Of a stretch of DNA of 64,000 bases, positions 59,197 to 64,000 are shown one piece after another. The stretch is from Alectryocaccobium sp964389285. Lineage in GTDB: Bacteria > Bacillota > Clostridia > Lachnospirales > Lachnospiraceae. The notes under the pieces were generated by a model. That model was not told where the DNA came from and ran no database searches. It saw only the letters and a program-made list of their open reading frames with translations. How positions within the stretch are numbered: the stretch's first letter is position 1; each line of letters begins with the position of its first letter. Where the stretch lies: positions 26,640 through 90,639 of the forward strand of contig CAYMCZ010000008.1 of NCBI GenBank assembly GCA_964389285.1. The letters are read 5' to 3'. The position numbers and the translations under genes were made by a program.

Positions 59197-60258
59197 CTAT
59201 CTGGAGAGAAATTTTATTTCTCTGTTTATCGAAGCATCCGTCGGATATTTCGCAAGGTATTCCTCTGCTTTTACTTTGGCCGTTTCAAAGTCCAGCATCC
59301 TTTCATATACGACTATTTCATTATATAAAAGATCCCGTTTTTCATCTTCATTTGCGGCTTCAAGCCCAATGGAAATGTATTGAAGCGCCTGTTCGTATTC
59401 GCCGGCTGCCATAAAGCAAAGCGCAAGCCCGTTATAATTTTCCGCCGTTGTCTTTCCCGATTCGATTTCTCCCAGATACAGAGCCTTTGCCTCTTCCGTC
59501 TGTCCGTTTTTTATGTAAAGATCAGCCTGTACCGGTATTGCCTGATCATATCCGGAATCTATTGCTTTTTTCAGATATTCCTCGGCTTTTCTGTCATCTT
59601 CAAGATAATCATAGATAGTGCCGAGCTTCTGATAATCGCCTGCTCCGGAAGGGTTTATCTCAATGGCTTTTTCCAGATATGGTGTCCCGTTGTCTTCCAG
59701 ATTGGCTGCTCTGTACGCTTCATATATATAGATATAAATATCATAACTTTTTTCGGTTTCGGAAGCGGTTATAAAATCGTTTTCGGCGCTTGTGATATCG
59801 CCCGAAATAAGATATGCGCGTCCCCTGTAGGCGTATGCCACGGCCGGACGGCTCGCTTCGCACAGCTCGGTATATACGGCGATCGCATCCTCATACTGTC
59901 CGTTTTTCATAAGGGCTTCGGCTTTATACCAAAGAACATCTTCTCTGAATTCGGAGTTTTCCCGTTTCATCTCTTTCAGTCTTATATCAAAAAAACTGAC
60001 CGCATATTTATAGTTTCCCTGTTTTAAATAGACAAGACCCGTTCCCCGGTACGCTTCGGCTTTGCAGCCGTCCTCTTCCGCCGCTTTTTGAAATTCAATT
60101 AAAGCAATCTCAAAGTCATCATTCCCGAGCGCTTCCATTCCGGCCTGATACGCCAAAGAGTCATCCGAATACGGAGTACATCCGAAAAAAACAGCTGAAA
60201 ACAAAACAATAAAAGCCGCTGCCAAAGTCATAATCCTGCTTTTTTTCAAGATAGTCAT
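59197..60258 (-). CDS. TPR-repeat lipoprotein
   Basis: A 353-residue protein with lipoprotein signal (AAAFIVLFSAVFFGCTPYSD, lipobox FFGC) and about eight tetratricopeptide repeats (for example ALIEFQKAAEEDGCKAEAYR, GLVYLKQGNYKYAVSFFDIR, KLGTIYDYLEDDRKAEEYLK). TPR arrays bind proteins; the partner is not known. It sits between prfA (9 bases upstream) and hflX, probably in one transcript, but this does not show its role. Confidence 0.8.
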   Translation of the reverse strand: MTILKKSRIMTLAAAFIVLFSAVFFGCTPYSDDSLAYQAGMEALGNDDFEIALIEFQKAAEEDGCKAEAYRGTGLVYLKQGNYKYAVSFFDIRLKEMKRENSEFREDVLWYKAEALMKNGQYEDAIAVYTELCEASRPAVAYAYRGRAYLISGDITSAENDFITASETEKSYDIYIYIYEAYRAANLEDNGTPYLEKAIEINPSGAGDYQKLGTIYDYLEDDRKAEEYLKKAIDSGYDQAIPVQADLYIKNGQTEEAKALYLGEIESGKTTAENYNGLALCFMAAGEYEQALQYISIGLEAANEDEKRDLLYNEIVVYERMLDFETAKVKAEEYLAKYPTDASINREIKFLSR

Positions 60259-60267
60259 AAATCAGCC

Positions 60268-61353
60268 TCAAACTTCCTTTTCAGCTTCGCTGATACCTGC
60301 CAGTTTCGCCGCCTGATCCGCGGAGAGCAGGCTGTCGATTATCTCATCTATATCTCCCGAAAGAATCTGCTCAAGTCTGTGGAGCGTCAGCTTTATCCTG
60401 TGATCCGTTACACGGCCCTGCGGGAAATTATATGTTCTGATCTTTTCGGAACGGTCTCCCGTTCCGACCTGGCTTTTTCTGTTCTGCGCTTCTTCGGCAT
60501 GCTTTTTTTCGAGTTCCATCTCATAAAGCCTTGATCTGAGAACCTTAATGGCTTTTTCTTTGTTTTTAAGCTGTGATTTTTCATCCTGGCAGGAAACGAC
60601 AAGACCTGTGGGTATGTGTGTCAGGCGAACTGCGGAATCAGTAGTGTTGACACACTGGCCTCCGTTTCCGGACGCCCTGAATACATCAAAGCGACACTCG
60701 TTCATGTCGAGCTGAAAATCGATCTCCTCAGCTTCCGGCATGATGGCAACCGTAATGGTGGATGTATGCATCCTGCCTCCGGTTTCCGTAACCGGAATCC
60801 TCTGCACCCGATGAACGCCGCTTTCGTATTTGAGTCGTGAATACGCGCCTGAGCCGTTTACCATGAAAATAACTTCCTTAAAACCGCCCAGACCGTTTTC
60901 ATTGCAGCTCATCATCTCGCATCTCCAACCCCTGCCTTCGGCGTATTTCGTATACATCCTGTAAACTTCATAGGCAAAAAGAGCCGCCTCATCACCGCCG
61001 GCTCCCGCACGGATTTCCACAATGACATTTTTATGGTCGTTAGGGTCTTTGGGCAGAAGCAGAATCTTCAGTTTTTCCTCTAATTCCGAGCGTAGTTTTC
61101 TGGCATTTGAAAGCTCTTCTTTAAGCATTTCTTTCATGTCTTCGTCCGTTTCGACGTCCAGAAGCTCAAGGCTTTCCTCGATAGTCTGATTGCAGGCTTT
61201 GTAGTTTGCATAAGCGTCCGCTATGGGCGTCAGTTCCGCCTGGTCGCGGCACAGCTTTTGAAAGAGCCTGCTGTCCGCTGCCGCTTCAGGATCATTTAAG
61301 CGCCTGTGTATTTCTTCGAGCCTGTTGTTAATCTCATCTAATCTGCCAAACAT
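60268..61353 (-). CDS. prfA: Peptide chain release factor 1
   Basis: Recognises UAA and UAG and triggers peptide release. The stop-codon tripeptide is PVT (RIPVTETGGRMHTST), the PxT pattern of RF1, and the catalytic loop is RASGNGGQCVNTTDSAVRLT. I chose the ATG at 61353 with GCGGAGGATATAAA upstream (361 residues); the frame extends to 61386 but without a suitable start. It begins 1 base after the prmC stop, so prmC-prfA translation is coupled. PrmC methylates the glutamine of GGQ. Confidence 0.97.
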   Translation of the reverse strand: MFGRLDEINNRLEEIHRRLNDPEAAADSRLFQKLCRDQAELTPIADAYANYKACNQTIEESLELLDVETDEDMKEMLKEELSNARKLRSELEEKLKILLLPKDPNDHKNVIVEIRAGAGGDEAALFAYEVYRMYTKYAEGRGWRCEMMSCNENGLGGFKEVIFMVNGSGAYSRLKYESGVHRVQRIPVTETGGRMHTSTITVAIMPEAEEIDFQLDMNECRFDVFRASGNGGQCVNTTDSAVRLTHIPTGLVVSCQDEKSQLKNKEKAIKVLRSRLYEMELEKKHAEEAQNRKSQVGTGDRSEKIRTYNFPQGRVTDHRIKLTLHRLEQILSGDIDEIIDSLLSADQAAKLAGISEAEKEV

Positions 61354-61354
61354 T

Positions 61355-62224
61355 TTATATCCTCCGCGACATCTTTCCTGCCGCAACCCTGTCGAGACCG
61401 TTCAGATCCCGTATTATCTCCAAATCGGAAAAGCCGCCTTCTTTCAGAAGCCCCGTAACCGCTTCTTTCTGATCGTATCCTATCTCAAGACAGAGATATC
61501 CTCCTTCTTTGAGACAGCACGCCGAGCCCGAAATGATTCTCCTGTAAAAGTCAAGCCCGTCCGCTCCGCCGTCCAGCGCAAGCAGAGGTTCCTGATCTTT
61601 TACTTCTTTATCAAGCGTATCAATGACACCGGTTCTGATATAAGGAGGATTCGAAACGATCAGATCGAACTTCCACGATATATTTTCAAACAGATCGCTT
61701 TTAATAAAGCGGCAATCTGCATCGTGCCTTTCGGCATTTTTCTTTGCAACCTCAAGCGCTCCTTCGGATATATCCGAGGCAAACGCATTTATCTCAGCCT
61801 CTTTACAGAGCGTGATTATAATACAGCCGCTTCCGGTACAGAGGTCAAGTACCGAAGGCTTTTCAGACGGATGCCGTCTTATGTATTTTAAAGTTTTCTC
61901 CACAAGGACTTCCGTATCGAATCTCGGGATCAATACATTTTCATCTACATAAAAACTGCGTCCGTAAAACCACGCTTCATTTAAAATATATTGAACCGGC
62001 ACGCCGCTTATGCGCTTAAAAGCATAATCTTCGAATAATCTTATGTGTTCGGGGGATGCTTTTTCATCCCGTCTCAGAAAATAAGAAGATCCGGAAGCCT
62101 TTTCATAAACAAGTCTGATCTCCGAGGAAATATTTTTTATCCCCGCGCTCTCAAGATATGCCTCTGTCAGCTCACATAAAGCCCTAAAGGTAATGTCTCT
62201 GTTTTGGATGCCGAATTTATCCAT
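61355..62224 (-). CDS. prmC: Release factor glutamine methyltransferase PrmC
   Basis: Methylates the GGQ glutamine of release factors. The N-terminal helical domain (ITFRALCELTEAYLESAGIK) is followed by SAM motif I DLCTGSGCIIITL and the catalytic NPPY (VSNPPYIRTG). I chose the ATG at 62224, which overlaps the DUF1385 gene by 8 bases and gives 289 residues; an ATG at 62260 would overlap by 44. Gene order rpmE-yqhQ-prmC-prfA is typical of Clostridia. Confidence 0.95.
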   Translation of the reverse strand: MDKFGIQNRDITFRALCELTEAYLESAGIKNISSEIRLVYEKASGSSYFLRRDEKASPEHIRLFEDYAFKRISGVPVQYILNEAWFYGRSFYVDENVLIPRFDTEVLVEKTLKYIRRHPSEKPSVLDLCTGSGCIIITLCKEAEINAFASDISEGALEVAKKNAERHDADCRFIKSDLFENISWKFDLIVSNPPYIRTGVIDTLDKEVKDQEPLLALDGGADGLDFYRRIISGSACCLKEGGYLCLEIGYDQKEAVTGLLKEGGFSDLEIIRDLNGLDRVAAGKMSRRI

Positions 62225-63221
62225 TTGCAGCCGCTTCGCTTTCAAACCTGTCAAATTCATCTTCCGGCGATACGCCGAAGTTTTCTTTTAAAAATACTTT
62301 CCAGTCAAAAACAGCCTCTACCGCCGCTATGCCTACTTCTATCATTTCATCATCCGGTTCAGCCGTAGTTATCTTTTGCAGCCCCATGCCCGGCTTGCTG
62401 AGTATGGTGACAAATTTGTTGTCAGAACATCCCGCCCATCTGATAATTTCATAAGAAACGCCCGCTATCAACGGAATAAACGCGAGACGCAGTATCACTC
62501 TCATGGCATGGGAATCAACCTGTATGAACATTATGAAAATAATGCTTACCACAAGCACGAAAAACAAAAAACTGGTACCGCATCTTTTATGAAGACGCGA
62601 ACTGCTTCTGACATTATCTACCGTCAGGGGCCTGCCGTATTCCACACAGTTAATGCATTTGTGCTCGGCTCCGTGATACATAAAAACTCTTTGTATATCT
62701 TTTAATCTGGATATGCCGATAATATATAACAGAAAGAAAACCACTCTGATAACAGCCTCTATCGCGGAAAGAAGCAGCCCCGCAGGGATAAATCTTTCCA
62801 GAAATGAACTGATATAATACGGAACTATTATAAAAATGCCCACGGCAAGCGCAATCGCCACAACCACGACCCCGGCCATCATCAGGTTGTCTTGTCTTTT
62901 CTTTTTGGCTTTGTCGGCTTCGGTCAGCTCGATTTTTTCGGCCTCCGCGGCTTTTGCGTCTTCCTCATTCATCAAAAGCTCCGCAGAATACATCAGCGTG
63001 CTCATGCCCGTAACAAGCGAATCTATAAAAGCCACAAACCCCCGTACTATGGGGATTTTTTTAACGGTTTCCAGCGCCGGGGAGTTATTTAATTTTTCGG
63101 TCTTCAGTTTTATCCCTTCTCTTTCGGTCCTGACTGCTATGGAATAACGGTTTTTGTTTCTCATCATTATCCCTTCCATAACCGCCTGTCCGCCGATTCC
63201 GGAATTAACTTTTTTATTCAT
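62217..63221 (-). CDS. DUF1385 (YqhQ-type) membrane protein
   Basis: A 334-residue protein starting NSGIGGQAVMEGIMMRNKNR, the highly conserved DUF1385 signature. It has several membrane helices (about 117-140, 160-180, 215-255), with FMYHGAEHKCINCVEYGRPL and RCGTSFLFFVLVVSII. The family is common in Gram-positives and usually lies beside rpmE and prmC-prfA. Its biochemical function is not established to my knowledge. Confidence 0.9.
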   Translation of the reverse strand: MNKKVNSGIGGQAVMEGIMMRNKNRYSIAVRTEREGIKLKTEKLNNSPALETVKKIPIVRGFVAFIDSLVTGMSTLMYSAELLMNEEDAKAAEAEKIELTEADKAKKKRQDNLMMAGVVVVAIALAVGIFIIVPYYISSFLERFIPAGLLLSAIEAVIRVVFFLLYIIGISRLKDIQRVFMYHGAEHKCINCVEYGRPLTVDNVRSSSRLHKRCGTSFLFFVLVVSIIFIMFIQVDSHAMRVILRLAFIPLIAGVSYEIIRWAGCSDNKFVTILSKPGMGLQKITTAEPDDEMIEVGIAAVEAVFDWKVFLKENFGVSPEDEFDRFESEAAANG

Positions 63222-63269
63222 TTTATATTTCTCCGTTGTATTTTCAAATACGGACTTGGAACAAATATA

Positions 63270-63307
63270 CCAAAACGGGCTGAGATTATAAATAACCCCA
63301 ACCCGTT
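63270..63307 (-). terminator. Terminator of rpmE
   Basis: Arms AACGGG/CCCGTT (63274-63279 and 63302-63307), with an inner stem closed partly by G-T pairs, are followed on the minus strand by TTTTGG. It lies 20 bases after the rpmE stop. Confidence 0.7.
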
Positions 63308-63326
63308 CAATCGCGTATAAGTATTA

Positions 63327-63524
63327 TCAAATGCCGTATTTTTTGTTAAACCGCTCAATACGTCCGCGTGCCTGCGCAGCTTTCTGCTGTCCTGTATAGA
63401 ACGGATGGCACTTTGAACAGATCTCAACGTGAATGTCTTCCTTTGTGGAGCCTGTCACAAATGAATTGCCGCAGTTGCATGTTACCTTAGCCTGATAATA
63501 TTCCGGATGGATTCCTGCTTTCAC
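63327..63524 (-). CDS. rpmE: 50S ribosomal protein L31, zinc type (bL31)
   Basis: A 65-residue L31 with the cysteines of the zinc-binding form (VTCNCGNSF and EICSKCHPF) and the C-terminal GRIERFNKKYGI. The family starts MK-GIHPxY, so I chose the GTG at 63524 (MKAGIHPEYYQAKV). An upstream GTG at 63533 overlaps the GAGAGGTGAT ribosome binding site. Confidence 0.95.
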   Translation of the reverse strand: MKAGIHPEYYQAKVTCNCGNSFVTGSTKEDIHVEICSKCHPFYTGQQKAAQARGRIERFNKKYGI

Positions 63525-63661
63525 TTTAATCACCTCTCCCGTTATTGTTTGTTATACAAGTAAACCTTTATAGGAGTATTCATCTCCGTATTTGGACCGG
63601 TTCACAGATTTTCAGAAAAAACGCCAAAACCCGTCAAAAATAACAAGCCCCGACGTTTAAG

Positions 63662-63735
63662 TAGCGAGAGGGGGACTCGAACCCTCGACACCACGGGTAT
63701 GAACCGTGTGCTCTAGCCAGCTGAGCTATCTCGCC
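63662..63735 (-). tRNA. tRNA-Met (CAT), elongator type
   Basis: On the minus strand a 74-base cloverleaf: acceptor GGCGAGA, D-arm with GCTCAGCTGGCTAGAGC, anticodon arm CACGG-TTCATAC-CCGTG and T-arm with GGTTCGAGTCC. Pair 1-72 is G-T. The first base pair and D-arm fit elongator tRNA-Met better than the initiator. CCA is not encoded. Confidence 0.93.
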
Positions 63736-63754
63736 GTACTTCTTTATAAAAGTA

Positions 63755-63827
63755 TGGGGCCTACAGGGCTCGAACCTGTGACCCTCTGCTTGTAAGGCAG
63801 ATGCTCTCCCAGCTGAGCTAAGACCCC
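63755..63827 (-). tRNA. tRNA-Val (TAC)
   Basis: On the minus strand a 73-base cloverleaf: acceptor GGGGTCT/AGGCCCC with discriminator A, D-arm GCTCAGCTGGGAGAGC, anticodon arm CTGC-CTTACAA-GCAG, and T-arm ACAGG-TTCGAGC-CCTGT. It lies 19 bases upstream of tRNA-Met in the same transcript. Confidence 0.95.
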
Positions 63828-63857
63828 ATTAAACCGCCGCTTCGCGACCGCTTTACA

Positions 63858-63886
63858 AATATATAACGAAGACACTTAAATGTCAA
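63858..63886 (-). promoter_or_regulatory. Promoter of the tRNA-Val/tRNA-Met unit
   Basis: Minus strand TTGACA (63881-63886), 17-base spacer, TATATT (63858-63863), about 30 bases before tRNA-Val. Confidence 0.85.
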
Positions 63887-63909
63887 CACCTTTTTTTATT
63901 TTTTTAATG

Positions 63910-63938
63910 TTGACACAGGGGATGTTCTGCTTTATACT
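63910..63938 (+). promoter_or_regulatory. Promoter of the plus-strand tRNA
   Basis: TTGACA (63910-63915), 17-base spacer, TATACT (63933-63938), 29 bases before the tRNA-Pro start. It is divergent from the tRNA-Val/Met promoter. Confidence 0.85.
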
Positions 63939-63967
63939 AAAGCATGTCTTGTGTGACAAAAACTTAG

Positions 63968-64000
63968 CGGGGTGTGGCTCAGTTTGGCTAGAGCGTCTGG
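63968..64000 (+). tRNA. tRNA, probably tRNA-Pro (5' part only)
   Basis: The last 33 bases start CGGGGTG-TG-GCTC-AGTTTGGCTA-GAGC, an acceptor 5' strand and a full D-arm, followed by the start of the anticodon stem (GTCTGG). This 5' half is typical of tRNA-Pro. The anticodon lies outside the window. Confidence 0.75.

Overview
The window looks like chromosome of a single-membrane (monoderm) Clostridia, most probably a Lachnospiraceae-type gut or rumen anaerobe. The reasons are the Firmicutes ribosomal gene order, zinc-type S14 and L31, FtsZ starting MLEI, a Na+-pumping biotin decarboxylase, a very large Cna-B type surface protein, strong AGGAGG ribosome binding sites and no outer-membrane genes. 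The family-level placement is inference. Nearly all genes lie on the minus strand. I saw no insertion sequence, prophage or CRISPR array.

Layout. 1-1.8 kb: rbgA (runs off the edge), lepB and rplS with a structured leader. 1.95-15.4 kb: one gene for a 4,496-residue secreted adhesin-like protein. 15.5-17.5 kb: a TadZ/CpaE-like ATPase and an FHA protein. 17.5-31.4 kb: ftsZ, infA, map, adk, secY and the S10-spc ribosomal operon up to rpsJ. The order is broken: rpmJ-rpsM-rpsK-rpsD-rpoA-rplQ do not follow infA, a palindrome-rich 309-base segment separates rpsJ from rplC, and the rpsJ promoter lies in a set of direct and inverted repeats. 31.7-33.2 kb: DUF2007, thpR, hicB and a 5'-truncated hicA. 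33.2-38.5 kb: a five-gene biotin/Na+ decarboxylase or transcarboxylase operon. 38.6-41.9 kb: a rhomboid-like protein, rplT-rpmI-infC behind an attenuator (infC starts at ATT), and a nucleotidyltransferase-ModE fusion.

42.0-55.2 kb holds the most interesting locus, an eight-gene operon: FecB-like lipoprotein, a surface protein with a proline-rich stalk and a C-terminal membrane anchor, an ExbB/TolQ-like channel, an ExbD-like DUF2149-type protein, a FecCD permease, its ATPase, and two large secreted proteins with Ig-like stalks. Every gene from the ABC ATPase back to the lipoprotein overlaps or almost abuts the next. In a monoderm this looks like a Ton-like, proton-driven arm joined to a metal, metallophore or tetrapyrrole importer. 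The control region has divergent sigma-A promoters and three tandem 17-base repeats with core TGCGA. The divergent genes encode a SAM methyltransferase and a THEP1-like NTPase.

57-64 kb is housekeeping: degV, hflX, a TPR lipoprotein, prfA-prmC-yqhQ-rpmE, tRNA-Met, tRNA-Val and the start of a plus-strand tRNA-Pro.
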